Notes under the pieces: model-generated
The model's input: only the letters and a program-made list of their open reading frames with translations
Told to the model about the DNA's origin: nothing
Database searches by the model: none
In this document: positions 19,251-27,858 of the stretch, piece after piece
Numbering within the stretch: the stretch's first letter is position 1
Layout: the number at the start of each line of letters is the position of its first letter
From: G964291335 sp964291335
GTDB lineage: Bacteria; Chloroflexota; Dehalococcoidia; Lucifugimonadales; UBA3495
Direction: 5' to 3'
Length of the DNA: 64,000 nt
Assembly (NCBI GenBank): GCA_964291335.2
Contig: OZ219749.1
Span: 124,001 to 188,000, forward strand
Translations under genes and position numbers: made by a program

Positions 19251-19279
19251 ATTTATTCACAGTTTCAGATATTAGTCAA
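19251..19279 (-). promoter_or_regulatory. Sigma70-like promoter of the pseudo-receiver/HPF/USP group
   Basis: On the minus strand TTGACT (19274-19279) and ATAAAT (19251-19256) are 17 bp apart. The region around it (19240-19380) is strikingly AT-rich compared with its surroundings. The predicted leader is about 50 nt. Confidence 0.5.
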
Positions 19280-19390
19280 CATTGTGCTTCATTTCACTAT
19301 GTTCATTATGGCAAATTATAGTTATGCAACTGATATATCAGATTTTATTGCTATATGGTACGAATTACGCCTATGGGTTAAATGGTTTTT

Positions 19391-19425
19391 GACGCCAGCC
19401 CCGGCGGGGCTAGCGTCCTTTTATT
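19391..19425 (+). terminator. Plus-strand intrinsic terminator with no gene in front
   Basis: GACGC-C-AGCCCC, loop GGC, GGGGCT-A-GCGTC forms a 12-position stem with one mismatch (19391-19417) and is followed by CTTTTATT. It faces plus, yet no plus-strand gene lies upstream for more than 2.8 kb. The AT-rich stretch 19240-19390 before it could encode a small RNA. Confidence 0.6.
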
Positions 19426-19631
19426 CCAGGACTGATACACCAGCACTAATGAAGGCGTGAAAGATGCCTGGGGCGGGCAGAAAGGGAGGGACGCAAAACC
19501 GGCCGACAGCTGCGCGAGGGACTTACGGTGGCCGATGCTGGCTGCCAGTCTGCCAAATGCAGGGTCAGCGGGGCGGTAATCGTTTGCGACCACGGCACCC
19601 GATACCGGGACACCGCCTTGATGGTTGCGCT

Positions 19632-20486
19632 TTAAGACGCCAGAAGCCCGACGCCGGTCCACCAGTGGCGACCCTTACCCCGCCGCCGCCGCTGAAAGCC
19701 CTGTTCGGTCAACTGCATGCCAAAGGAACGCTGCGGCAGGGGGGCCTGCCCGGTTTCCCGGCACCAGGCCAAATAAGCGTCGTAAAGTTCTTTGGCAATC
19801 ACCATAGCGCTGCCGCCTACCCGACAGCGGGCAGTTACGAAGTCGCCCACCGCCACCTTGCGGCCCGCGTTAGGCGAAACCGGGCCGGACTTGGAAATGA
19901 CTTCGGCGGCAGCCGGCGACGCGCTGATTTCCGCCCCGGCCTCCTGGTCTTTCTTTTCTACCTGATCGCTGCAATACTGAAGCAGGGCAATGTAACGCTG
20001 CAAGCCGCCGAAATCATCCCAGAGCACCTCCTTGCCGTCCAGGGAAGATGCATCCAGGGTAAAGGGCACGTCGCGAACCTTGAAGCACTGGCGGTAGTCA
20101 GGGGGGCAAGTCCACACCGGGAAGAGGAGGTCCCGGCTCATGGTATTGTTCAACAGATAGAAGGCGCAGCGAGCTGCCTTCAAGTCCGGGTTTTGTTCCT
20201 GCAAGGGGCTGCCGTGATAAGTGGATTCCAGAGAACGGTGGGTCTGAATGGCCGAAAAGGCGAAGGCGCCGCGAATCTGGTTGCTGACGCAGCGCACCAG
20301 TTCCCGGTTATCCCGCAGTTGCAGCGGCGTATCCACGGTTACTGTTTCAGCGTTCAAGGCTTTGAACTCCGTTTTGCCTGGAACGTAAGCAGCAGTTATT
20401 GCCCCGCGCTGCGCTGCCGCCCATAAAGCGATGGACAACGCCAGGTTTTCCCTGACCATATTAATATTGGATGAGGCTGGCCCCAC
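19632..20486 (-). CDS. Unknown protein with P4-type primase C-terminal winged-helix domain
   Basis: This is a protein of about 284 residues. The N-terminal 180 residues are unrecognised (segments VRENLALSIALWAAAQRG, RCAFYLLNNTMSRDLLFPVW, VLWDDFGGLQRYIALLQYC). After a variable linker, the last 70 residues match the C-terminal domain of phage/plasmid P4-family primases: FVTARCRVGGSAMVIAKELY, DAYLAWCRETGQ, RSFGMQLTEQGFQRRR and WTGVGL. No primase or helicase motif precedes it. Start GTG 20486 is chosen because GGAGGTGAG lies just upstream; a GTG five codons earlier falls inside that SD. A mobile-element origin is likely, but the role is unknown. Confidence 0.6.
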   Translation of the reverse strand: MGPASSNINMVRENLALSIALWAAAQRGAITAAYVPGKTEFKALNAETVTVDTPLQLRDNRELVRCVSNQIRGAFAFSAIQTHRSLESTYHGSPLQEQNPDLKAARCAFYLLNNTMSRDLLFPVWTCPPDYRQCFKVRDVPFTLDASSLDGKEVLWDDFGGLQRYIALLQYCSDQVEKKDQEAGAEISASPAAAEVISKSGPVSPNAGRKVAVGDFVTARCRVGGSAMVIAKELYDAYLAWCRETGQAPLPQRSFGMQLTEQGFQRRRRGKGRHWWTGVGLLAS

Positions 20487-20610
20487 AGTCTCACCTCCCA
20501 CTTTGGCGCCATACTAATCGCCCGTTCCGTTCCTGGTTTCCTCCGTTAAGCCCGGGCCAGCCCCTGCTTCCCCGACCGTGTTCGGAAGGTTAACGAACAA
20601 TGGCCCGGTT

Positions 20611-21582
20611 TTACTGGTTAATATCCATTACCACCTTGATGATATTGTCCTGGCGCTGTTCGTACATATCATAAGCCTTCTGCACCTCCGAGAAGGGCAG
20701 GCGGTGGGTAATCAGGTCGGCCGGCTCGCACCAACCCCGCTGCCGCAAGTCCACCAGGTCCTGAATTTGACTGATGGGGTCGCCGCTGCGGGCGCCGGTG
20801 GTAGGGATAATGGTGGGCTGCTTTTCCATCAGCAGGTTATGCTCTAACGGCACATGCCGATCGCTTTGGATGCCGAACAGGATAACCGTGCCGAACTGTC
20901 GCACCTGCTGGAAAGCGATGTTGAAGGTATCCGGGTAGCCGGCAGCCTCGACTACAATATCCGGCCCGGCGCCCCGGGTAATTTCCTGCACGGCTCCGGT
21001 CAAGTCATCCTGGTCCGGGTTGACGGTGTGGGTGGCGCCCATGTGAACCGCCTTTTCCAGCCGGTAGTCCAGGGGGTCAACGGCAATTACGCTGCGGGCC
21101 CCCATACGGGAGGTAAGCATGGTAAAGCTGAGACCGATGCTGCCCTGTCCCAGAACCAGCACCGTCTTTTGCAGCAGAGTATCCATCCGCTTGCAGGAAT
21201 AAAGGACCGTGCCCGGCGGCTGACACATAACCCACTCATCCAGGCCTCCTTCATCGGGCAGCAGAACCATGCGGCCCGGGTGAGATACCAGATACTCCAT
21301 CAAGCCTCCGGTGCCCCGCTCCGGTATAACAATTACCCGCTGCCCCTCATGGTAAGCGTCGGTGCGGCTCTCGACGATAACGCCGGCCAATTCATGGCAC
21401 GGACGACCAATTGGCATAGGGTAGTTTTCTTCCGGTTCGATGGGGCCGTAGCCGTGGCGGATGTCGCTGCCGCATACGGAAACCCGTTCCAGCTTAATCA
21501 GACACTGGCCGTCGCCGGCCTGGGGCAGATCCAGGTCAATGAACTCAAACTGCTTGGGGGCTGCTATTCTGGCTGCTCGCAT
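20611..21582 (-). CDS. Zinc-dependent MDR alcohol dehydrogenase family protein
   Basis: This is a 323-residue medium-chain dehydrogenase/reductase. Catalytic zinc ligands are visible as Cys in VSVCGSD and His-Glu in GRPCHELAG. The four-Cys structural zinc loop is missing, giving a short protein. The Rossmann motif is VLVLGQGSIGLSF, with Asp in VIAVDPLDYRLE indicating NAD preference. The family oxidises polyols and other secondary alcohols; the substrate here is unknown. The ATG has GAGGGTG upstream. The gene stands alone, preceded by an intergenic region containing the 32-G run. Confidence 0.87.
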   Translation of the reverse strand: MRAARIAAPKQFEFIDLDLPQAGDGQCLIKLERVSVCGSDIRHGYGPIEPEENYPMPIGRPCHELAGVIVESRTDAYHEGQRVIVIPERGTGGLMEYLVSHPGRMVLLPDEGGLDEWVMCQPPGTVLYSCKRMDTLLQKTVLVLGQGSIGLSFTMLTSRMGARSVIAVDPLDYRLEKAVHMGATHTVNPDQDDLTGAVQEITRGAGPDIVVEAAGYPDTFNIAFQQVRQFGTVILFGIQSDRHVPLEHNLLMEKQPTIIPTTGARSGDPISQIQDLVDLRQRGWCEPADLITHRLPFSEVQKAYDMYEQRQDNIIKVVMDINQ

Positions 21583-21789
21583 ACCGCACCCTCCGCCAAA
21601 TTAAGGTTATGCTGAAGATTCCGGCGCCCACCGATTGCCGCATACAGGAACAAACCCATCCGGCCATCGGCCTGGTATGCCGGCCGGGGACAGTTGCTTA
21701 TCTTAATGTGAAATCCATTACAAGGCAAGACGCCGGGCCGGGCTGCGGCAGGGAAATTGCGGCGTTAAAGGGGCGGAATCGGAGCCTGG

Positions 21790-21823
<34 letters not shown>

Positions 21824-21883
21824 CGTACTGGTTAAAAATGTGGATGCCTTCACTGCCAGCGAAGTTTTATAGATAAGTGAGGG

Positions 21884-22618
21884 TCAGCCCGATGAAAGAC
21901 GATTGCCAGATAAGACCGGCATTTCATCCCAGGTGCGCCCGTCCAGAACACGTCCGGCACGCTTCTTGAACACTCCTCCCCACTGCTTGAAGAAAAAGGG
22001 GACGTCGCTGCTCAAGCAATTGTCGCGAATTTCCCGCACCCATTCAACGGCCATTGGCCGCGCTTTGGGGCCAGACTCGCCGCCGGCAATCACCCAGTCA
22101 ATATCAGTAAGGTCCAACCCGGACAAGGGGCCTAAAAGAGGTTCCAACGACAGGAACTTAACCTGTGCGTCGGTTTGCGTCAGCTGTTCCAGGCGATTAT
22201 CCCACCTGGCCAACTCAATGCTGACGCCCAGCCAGATATTAGGAGTCCACTGAAGTTTCCGGTTAAGCTGACTGGCGCGGCCCGGCCGCTTGGTCAATAC
22301 CTGGAAGTTATGCTGGGGAAACTGGTTCATAACTGCGAATACCGATTGAATAAAGTCGGTAGGCACGGCCTTGTGGAAAAGGTCGCTCATCGAGTTAACG
22401 AAGACCAGCCTGGGCTTTTTCCAGGTCGCCGGCTGTTCAAGAACCGAAGGGTGCAGGGTTACATTGAAACCCTGGCGGTACTTGTTGACGCCCATTGCCT
22501 GAAGGCGCTTCGCCAGCCGTTCAGCGTAGCAAAGCTTGCAGCCCTGGCTGATTTTCGTGCAGCCGGTAACCGGGTTCCAGGTCGTTTCCGTCCATTCAAT
22601 TTTGGAGTATGCTGCCAC
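21884..22618 (-). CDS. DUF5131 (phage Gp37/Gp68-like) three-Cys-motif protein
   Basis: This 244-residue protein belongs to the phage Gp37/Gp68 family. The N-terminus KIEWTETTWNPVTGC opens a C-x6-C-x2-C motif (Cys 20, 27, 30), which resembles a radical-SAM-like or iron-sulfur cysteine cluster. Further marks are FVNSMSDLFHK, FQVLTKRP, WLGVSIE, SLEPLLGPL and IAGGESGPKARPM. The biochemical role of the family is not established. Start GTG 22618 has AGGAG upstream. It follows the TcmP gene by four bases, the typical pairing. Base composition is visibly lower in GC than neighbouring genes, which suggests transfer. Confidence 0.85.
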   Translation of the reverse strand: MAAYSKIEWTETTWNPVTGCTKISQGCKLCYAERLAKRLQAMGVNKYRQGFNVTLHPSVLEQPATWKKPRLVFVNSMSDLFHKAVPTDFIQSVFAVMNQFPQHNFQVLTKRPGRASQLNRKLQWTPNIWLGVSIELARWDNRLEQLTQTDAQVKFLSLEPLLGPLSGLDLTDIDWVIAGGESGPKARPMAVEWVREIRDNCLSSDVPFFFKQWGGVFKKRAGRVLDGRTWDEMPVLSGNRLSSG

Positions 22619-22622
22619 AACA

Positions 22623-23474
22623 CTACTCCTGTAAAGCTATTAAATGCCTTGCAATTCGGTGGGCGAGGTCAGCTCCCTTGGGGTGGCCGGCACAGAATAA
22701 AAACTCAAAAAGCGGAGAATTCCTGGAGTTTTTCAAGGTTGCCGATTGTTCCAGCAGCCGGCTGCCAAACAAAGCGCGTAGTCTATCTTTGTAAAGCCGG
22801 ACTATGCCATCGATCCCTGAATCCCGGAAAAATCTCTCGTCCCCCAGGAAATTCAATTGGGGATCCGGGGAATAGAGCTTTCGCCATGACTCATCCCCGA
22901 AGATGGTCGTCAAACTCGCTGCTAATGCCCTGGAAATGTCTTCCGGCCTTTTGGAAGTGGGCAGCATTCTGGCTACAGCGCTAACCGGAAACAGAATCCA
23001 GGTGTCCAAAGCCTGGAAGCGGCATATCCGTTCAATGGTTGCCCATTTTACCTCTGTGGCGAAAGGATCCAGGAAAAGGACGCCTCGCCATTGCCTCCGT
23101 TCCACCTGTAGTTTTTCCGACAAGCAGGAGTTGGCGTCATCGTTTACAACTTCAACTCGCGGCTCGGCTGCTCCTAACCGGTCAGCTAATTCGCGGCATT
23201 TGTCCGGGTCTTGCTCAATGAAAATCAGCCGGTCAAAAGGTTTGTCCCGAATATTAAGGGCCCTTGAGGCTGACCCCCGAATGAAAGTTCTTGCATCATC
23301 GTCGGAAGGCGCAAATTCCACCGAACCTGTACCAGCGAAGGCATCAGTATACAGGAGTTTGAAGGGTTTTTTCTTCAACGCCGTGGTATATGCATTCAGG
23401 TATTCTTCCAGTATGCCCAGTTTCTGAACGGTCCAATCACCGCCCCAACCCTGTCCAGTAGAATTTCCGGCCAA
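22623..23474 (-). CDS. tcmP: Three-Cys-motif partner protein TcmP
   Basis: This 283-residue member of the TcmP family is found next to DUF5131/three-Cys-motif genes. Family marks are W-TVQKLGILEEYLNAYTTAL, LLYTDAFAGTGSV, the GSASRALN segment, RLIFIEQDP and GVLFLDPFATEVKWATIE. The fold resembles a class I methyltransferase, with DAFAGTG as the glycine motif and an acidic residue at IEQ. Start is TTG 23474 with AAGGAGG ten bases before; no ATG fits. It is transcribed first, with the DUF5131 gene four bases after it. GC content is low relative to surroundings. The function is unknown; a mobile or defence cassette is plausible. Confidence 0.87.
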   Translation of the reverse strand: MAGNSTGQGWGGDWTVQKLGILEEYLNAYTTALKKKPFKLLYTDAFAGTGSVEFAPSDDDARTFIRGSASRALNIRDKPFDRLIFIEQDPDKCRELADRLGAAEPRVEVVNDDANSCLSEKLQVERRQWRGVLFLDPFATEVKWATIERICRFQALDTWILFPVSAVARMLPTSKRPEDISRALAASLTTIFGDESWRKLYSPDPQLNFLGDERFFRDSGIDGIVRLYKDRLRALFGSRLLEQSATLKNSRNSPLFEFLFCAGHPKGADLAHRIARHLIALQE

Positions 23475-23556
23475 GATTGCTGTTCCTCCTTATCTGTCTC
23501 CGATAGCGCTGACTACCTTCAGAAATACTATCGGGCTATTCCTTCCGGTAAATCAA

Positions 23557-23588
23557 GGGGGGGGGAGTGTCAGGTGTCAGGTGTAGGG
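23557..23588 (+). repeat. Nine-G tract with GTGTCAG short tandem repeat
   Basis: Nine G at 23557-23565 are followed by GTGTCAG-GTGTCAG-GTGTAG. This low-complexity patch lies just upstream of tcmP and mirrors the 32-G run on the other side of the tcmP/DUF5131 pair. Confidence 0.6.
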
Positions 23589-23609
23589 AAGGACTGAAGC
23601 AGGCGCGTT

Positions 23610-24932
23610 CTACCCCAGCATCCGCATCAGTTCCCCCACGTCAGCCACTGCTTCAAGGTTTTCCAGCAGCGCCACCACGCGTTGGGTATCAGCTTCGGAG
23701 AGGGAACGGCGGAAGCAGTCGCCCACTTTCACCAGCCGTTCTGCGCGGCTCATGGGGTTGGCCGCCGAACCGCGGAAGGCCCGGCATTCGGCGCTTACTG
23801 TCCGGCCATCCTTAAGCTGCGCGCTGGCCCGGGTTGCCCCCGACTCCGGGCTTTCCGGTTCCACTCTAACCCGTTCCAGCATGGCTTCCATATCCGCGGC
23901 AAAGCGTCGCGCATCGGTAAAAGTATCGATACCCACCTGCCCGTCCAGCAAGGCGGCGGCGGCGCAGTATTCCACGCTGAATTTTCCGTCCAGGCCGCTG
24001 CGAGGCCTTGGCCCGGAATGACCCCGGCCCTGCCGTTGCACGGTTAACAGCTCTACCATATCGGGGGTCAGGCGGTGCTGTTCCCGCAGGTTGAGCGAGG
24101 CTTCAATGACATTCTGCATATAAACCTGAGCCGGAAAACGCTTGATGTCAAACCCCGGCGCCACCAGCCGCCACGAATCACCCAGACCGCCGATAGCGGT
24201 ATCCCAGTCGAACTTATCGGCAAAGAGGGCTGCGGCATAGCCCACCGGCGACTCCAGAACAACGTCGCTGGCGGTGTAGCCCATACCGGCCAGGATGGCC
24301 GCCTCGGCGCCCATGCGGGCGGCGTTGCCCGGATGGGTGGACTTTACCATGGTGCCGGTATTGGCGGTCAGGCCGCCAGTGCGGGAAGCGGCTATGCCCA
24401 GGGCCATCCGGGTCTGCGCAGCGTCCAGGTTCAGGGTTTTGGCCGCCGCCGCTGCGCCCCCCAGGGGGCCTACCAACCCCGGCGGATGGTAGGCAGGACT
24501 GGTCGCCGGCGCCGAAGCGGCCCGCAGACGACCCTGAACCTCCCAACCCAGGGCATAGGCCGCAATGACCCGCTGCCCCGATACCCGGTGCTGTTCGCCC
24601 AGGGCCAGGGCAGCCGGCAGACAGGATGAGGTGCCGTGGGTGGGCGGGAAGCCCTGAATTTCGTAGTCCAGGCAGTGGCCAAAGACGCCGTTGGCGAAGG
24701 CGGCGGACGGCGCATTGGTGCGAAAGCCCCACCCCACCACCGAAGCATGCGGAGCGCCCCCCAGATGCCGGACGTACCGGCCGATGATGTCAGCCAATTC
24801 CTGACCTGAACCGGCGACGATATTGGCTACGCCGTCCAGGATGGCAATTTTTGCCGCCTCCACTACCGGAGCTGGCAAAGAAGCGTAGTCGGTGTCTGCG
24901 ATAAACTGAGCCAGGGTTTGGGTTGCGCGCAT
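23610..24932 (-). CDS. MmgE/PrpD family protein
   Basis: This 440-residue protein is from the MmgE/PrpD family, which includes 2-methylcitrate dehydratase and cis-aconitate decarboxylase-like enzymes. Typical features are the N-terminal helical domain, GHCLDYEIQGFPPTHGTSSC with the His of the family, GWEVQGRL, LNLDAAQTRMALGIAASRTG and KSTHPGNAARMGAEAA. The C-terminal segment AECRAFRGSAANPMSRAERL matches the family's RGxPxxPMS pattern. ATG 24932 has AAGGAAAG upstream. It lies near an MBL hydrolase and a broken FAH gene. Propionate-pathway partners (prpB, prpC) are absent, so the substrate is open. Confidence 0.87.
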   Translation of the reverse strand: MRATQTLAQFIADTDYASLPAPVVEAAKIAILDGVANIVAGSGQELADIIGRYVRHLGGAPHASVVGWGFRTNAPSAAFANGVFGHCLDYEIQGFPPTHGTSSCLPAALALGEQHRVSGQRVIAAYALGWEVQGRLRAASAPATSPAYHPPGLVGPLGGAAAAAKTLNLDAAQTRMALGIAASRTGGLTANTGTMVKSTHPGNAARMGAEAAILAGMGYTASDVVLESPVGYAAALFADKFDWDTAIGGLGDSWRLVAPGFDIKRFPAQVYMQNVIEASLNLREQHRLTPDMVELLTVQRQGRGHSGPRPRSGLDGKFSVEYCAAAALLDGQVGIDTFTDARRFAADMEAMLERVRVEPESPESGATRASAQLKDGRTVSAECRAFRGSAANPMSRAERLVKVGDCFRRSLSEADTQRVVALLENLEAVADVGELMRMLG

Positions 24933-25145
24933 AGTTCTTTCCTTTCCAATTAAGATGTTCCGGGACGACCGGTTCCAGCCTCCGGCGGGTTATGTAATTA
25001 ACGATGCTTCACCCTGCTCCCTGTCAGCTGTGCCGCCCCGTGCCGGAAAAGCGGCTGCCAGGCCAGGAGCCTTGCTGGCTGGGGGCCGGCGTTTCAACTG
25101 AAGGGCGCCTCTCTGTCGAAACCGGGGTGTCCGCTGCCGGGCGGG

Positions 25146-26021
25146 CTACTGCTGGAGCAGACGGTAACGGGCGGGAGCTTCGGCAACGCGGTTTTCCGCT
25201 CTGAGTTTGTCCAGATGGGTCGCTACATTGCGGGCGGCGGCGGCCCGCAGGTTGCGGCGCAAATTACGGGGATAGACCGCCCGTACCGTTTCCTCTACCG
25301 TGGCCGGGCCTTGCGCCAGGGCCGCCAAAACCTGGGCTTCCCGCTGCTGACGGTGGCGCAGTTGCCAGCGCAGGCGAGCCTCGCCGTTTTGGATTACCTC
25401 GCCATGCCCGGGGCAGACTATCCGGGGACGCTGCCGGGCCATCAGTTCCAGCGAGGCCATATACTGCTTCAGGTCGCGAACGCTGGAGGATGAGTTGCCC
25501 AGCAGGTTGTCGCCGCTGAACAGAACCCGGTCGGCCCGCAGGTAGTAGCAGACATGGTCAACTTCGTGGCCCGGAGTGAACAGGGCCCGCAGGCTTACGC
25601 CTTTACCCCCGGCGCCGTCCGCTGCCTCCGGCTGGCCGCTATCCGGGTTGGTCCACAGCAGTTCCCGGGAACGCAGGGGAACCACCCAGTCGGCGCCCAA
25701 CCGCTGCCGCAGAGCCGGGGCCAGCCTGGGGTGGCAGCGCACGGGGCAGGAGAAGGCTTCCTGGAGCCGGTCCAGCCCGCCGATATGGTCGCCGTGGCCG
25801 TGGGTTACCAGAATGGCCGACATACGGGGGCAGCCCAGTTCCGCGTGGTAATGCAATATCTGCCGGGTCCAGGCCCGGTAGGGTTCCCCTGAATCCACCA
25901 GTACCATCGCCGCAGCGGGGCTGCCGACAAAGTAAATCTGGGTGCCGCCGGGATGCATGGCCCCGAAGTCGTCCTGGTCTTCCAGAATGTGGGTGCTGTA
26001 AACGTGCCGGGTAATCTGCAT
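25146..26021 (-). CDS. Metallo-beta-lactamase-fold hydrolase (LACTB2-like)
   Basis: This 291-residue MBL-fold enzyme has the zinc motif THGHGDHIGGLDRL, then FTPGHEVDHVCYYL, FSGDNLLGNSSSSV and CPGHGEVI. The C-terminal 60 residues form a winged-helix-like tail (QVLAALAQGPATVEETVRAV), as in LACTB2/BLACT_WH proteins, whose members act as esterases or nucleases. ATG 26021 is preceded by GAGGAAAG. It lies downstream of the broken FAH gene on the same strand, so the two may once have formed a catabolic unit. Confidence 0.88.
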   Translation of the reverse strand: MQITRHVYSTHILEDQDDFGAMHPGGTQIYFVGSPAAAMVLVDSGEPYRAWTRQILHYHAELGCPRMSAILVTHGHGDHIGGLDRLQEAFSCPVRCHPRLAPALRQRLGADWVVPLRSRELLWTNPDSGQPEAADGAGGKGVSLRALFTPGHEVDHVCYYLRADRVLFSGDNLLGNSSSSVRDLKQYMASLELMARQRPRIVCPGHGEVIQNGEARLRWQLRHRQQREAQVLAALAQGPATVEETVRAVYPRNLRRNLRAAAARNVATHLDKLRAENRVAEAPARYRLLQQ

Positions 26022-26094
26022 TGCGCTTTCCTCTGCGATTGAACCGCCAATTCGGAAACCGGGCCGGAATATCCGTAACCGCCGCCCCTGGCCT

Positions 26095-26780
26095 TTACTC
26101 GGCCGCTATGTAGTTGCGAAGCCGCCCGCTGCCGCTGATTTCCACCTCGCTGGTATCGCCGCAGTAAAGTCTTCCCAAACCTCGCCATTATGCCGGACGA
26201 TGCTACGGAAACCTTCGTGTTCCAGGCCGGTAACAGTCCAGGGGCCTAGAGGCTTGAAGGAGTCATAGTTCTTGCTGCGGAACATAGTCCGGTCGCCAAT
26301 CTGCCACACCCGCTCGCTGATGTCGTTGCCACCCGCTCGCTGATGTCGTTGCCAATGGTATAGCCAGAGACACAGTCCAGGGCCGCACGCAGCGGTTACC
26401 TTGCGGGCGCGCTTGCCCAGCGCCACGGCCGGCTGACCTTCGGGCTGCACTGCGCCGGAACTGTCGGCCGGCGCCACGATGTCAGCCTCCGGGCCGATGC
26501 CGGCGGGGACGGAACGGAAGTTGGATTCCAGGCTCCAGGGGTAGCTGAGAGCGGAACCGCGGCGGGCGGCCATGCCCTCCACGTGGCCCCGGCAGTTGGG
26601 GCTGGCAGCGTAGAGCATGCGCGGTATGAGCGGCGCCAGCAGGCGTACTTCGCCCAGAGCATAGGCAGCTCCCGTTTCCGCCGGGTGATTTACTGGGCTG
26701 CCGTTTACCTCAATTACCTTATCATCCACCGCCCGGCCGTAGCTGATGGAACCGCCCCGCTGAAAACGGCGCCAAATCAT
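26095..26780 (-). pseudogene. Fumarylacetoacetate hydrolase family gene, broken
   Basis: The minus strand reads as an FAH-family hydrolase starting MIWRRFQRGGSISYG, with PEADIVAP and QPEGQPAVALGKRARKV. Two lesions are visible. First, a 23-bp unit is tandemly duplicated (26308-26330 and 26331-26353); without it the frame continues YTIGNDISERVWQIGDRTMF. Second, after NGEVWED the C-terminal core (about 40 residues with the TGTPAGVG-type motif) is missing. The family C-terminus then resumes in another frame as GDTSEVEISGSGRLRNYIAA with stop at 26095. An apparent 246-codon frame spanning it mixes these frames and is not a real protein. Confidence 0.8.
26308..26353. repeat. 23-bp perfect tandem duplication
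   Basis: The unit ACCCGCTCGCTGATGTCGTT followed by GCC occurs twice head to tail inside the FAH pseudogene. It shifts the frame because 23 is not a multiple of three. Confidence 0.95.
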
Positions 26781-27096
26781 AAAACCTCCGGCGCCCTGAA
26801 CCGGGTTTGCCCCGATTGTGGCACCGGCCAGGGGGAGCGTCAAGGATTAGGGGGTTGCCGGCGTTTTCGGCATTTCTCTAACCGGTGAATTGTCGGCTAT
26901 GCCAACGCAGATTCGCCGGGTGAACCGGATGCTCCAGGAACGGGTAAAGGGGGGAGGGCAATCGACAAACCTCGCGGTGGACTAACGGGCCATCAGGTAT
27001 ATAATCCTGATGAATGCTCGCCACCGGGCCTGGCCGCAAGTCTGGCAATGTATGGCCGGGAATCTGTGGCCTGGGGCGACCAGGGAGGGGCCGGGA
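26781..27096. other. Intergenic region with possible promoter
   Basis: This 316-bp gap lies between the FAH pseudogene start and the next plus-strand gene. It contains TATAAT at 27000-27005, a possible -10 without a good -35. No other feature was seen. Confidence 0.4.
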
Positions 27097-27750
27097 ATGA
27101 CGCTGAATAACCCTCTGGAAACTTACCGGGCCAGTTATCTCGACCGGTCAAACAATGACCGCGCCATCCGGTCTGTGTTTCGGCAGGTGCGGGCTGCGTT
27201 CCAGGTGCGGCGGGTATTGTATCCCGGCAGTTACCTGCACATCACGCCCTCTTTGTTTTTCCCGGATGTTTGCTATATTGATTCATTAGAGGGAATTGCC
27301 CGGGCATTGGCCTCCCCCGACCTGACAGGATATATAGCAGACCACAAAGACTACCCGGAAGCCGCTGAAATCCGGTGTTATCAGCAGGACTACCGCGCCT
27401 TCGCTGCCGAGCCGGCAGAATCCTTCGACTTGCTCATTTCCCTCAACGCCGGGTTGATTTCTCAAGCCGGCAAGGGCTTCCTTGCCTCCGGGGGGCTGCT
27501 GCTGGTCAATGATGAGCATTACGATGCCCGGCGCGCATTTGTTGATCCGGATTACCTTTTGAGCGGAGCGTTCACTGGCGAAGACCTTTGCATGAAAACT
27601 ACGGAATCCGAACTCGCCTTCTGCTTCAAGACTAAACCGGGAACGCCGCTGACCCTCAAAATGGTCGAGTCTGATTTGACCCGCCCACCCAGCCAGGCAA
27701 GGTTCAAGCCATCGGAGACGGCAACATTCTATCTTTTTCGGAAGCAATAA
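27097..27750 (+). CDS. Uncharacterised protein with methyltransferase-like fold
   Basis: This protein of about 217 residues is of unknown function. It starts DRSNNDRAIRSVFRQV and has VRRVLYPGSYLHITPSLFFP then VCYIDSLEGIARAL, which looks like the first strand and loop of a class I SAM methyltransferase fold with YPGSY in place of the glycine motif. Later come SFDLLISLNAGLIS and FLASGGLLLVNDEH, the usual strand positions. Catalytic residues are not identifiable. Start ATG 27097 is chosen for GGAGGGG nine bases upstream; an upstream in-frame ATG at 27010 has no SD. It stands alone before the penicillin acylase gene. Confidence 0.6.
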   Translation: MTLNNPLETYRASYLDRSNNDRAIRSVFRQVRAAFQVRRVLYPGSYLHITPSLFFPDVCYIDSLEGIARALASPDLTGYIADHKDYPEAAEIRCYQQDYRAFAAEPAESFDLLISLNAGLISQAGKGFLASGGLLLVNDEHYDARRAFVDPDYLLSGAFTGEDLCMKTTESELAFCFKTKPGTPLTLKMVESDLTRPPSQARFKPSETATFYLFRKQ

Positions 27751-27858
27751 GGGGGAAACACCCGGAGTCGCCGACCAGAATAAGGCTTAAGTTATCCGCA
27801 ATGGGCCTTCAGGTTATAAACATCTGACACCGCCACAAGACGGCATAGAGGAATAATC

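Larger units (their letters stand above)
19222..19631. other. AT-rich intergenic region
   Basis: This 410-bp gap contains the minus-strand promoter at 19251-19279 and the plus-strand terminator at 19391-19425. A 73-codon plus frame across it has no Shine-Dalgarno and runs through the terminator, so it is not called. Nothing recognisable was seen in 19430-19631. Confidence 0.5.

Noticed and set aside
19239..19460. 73-codon plus-strand frame with hydrophobic start
   Set aside because: There is no SD, it reads through an intrinsic terminator and covers the promoter region of the minus-strand group.
26106..26843. 246-codon frame resembling an FAH hydrolase
   Set aside because: It joins three different segments across a duplication and a deletion; treated as a pseudogene.
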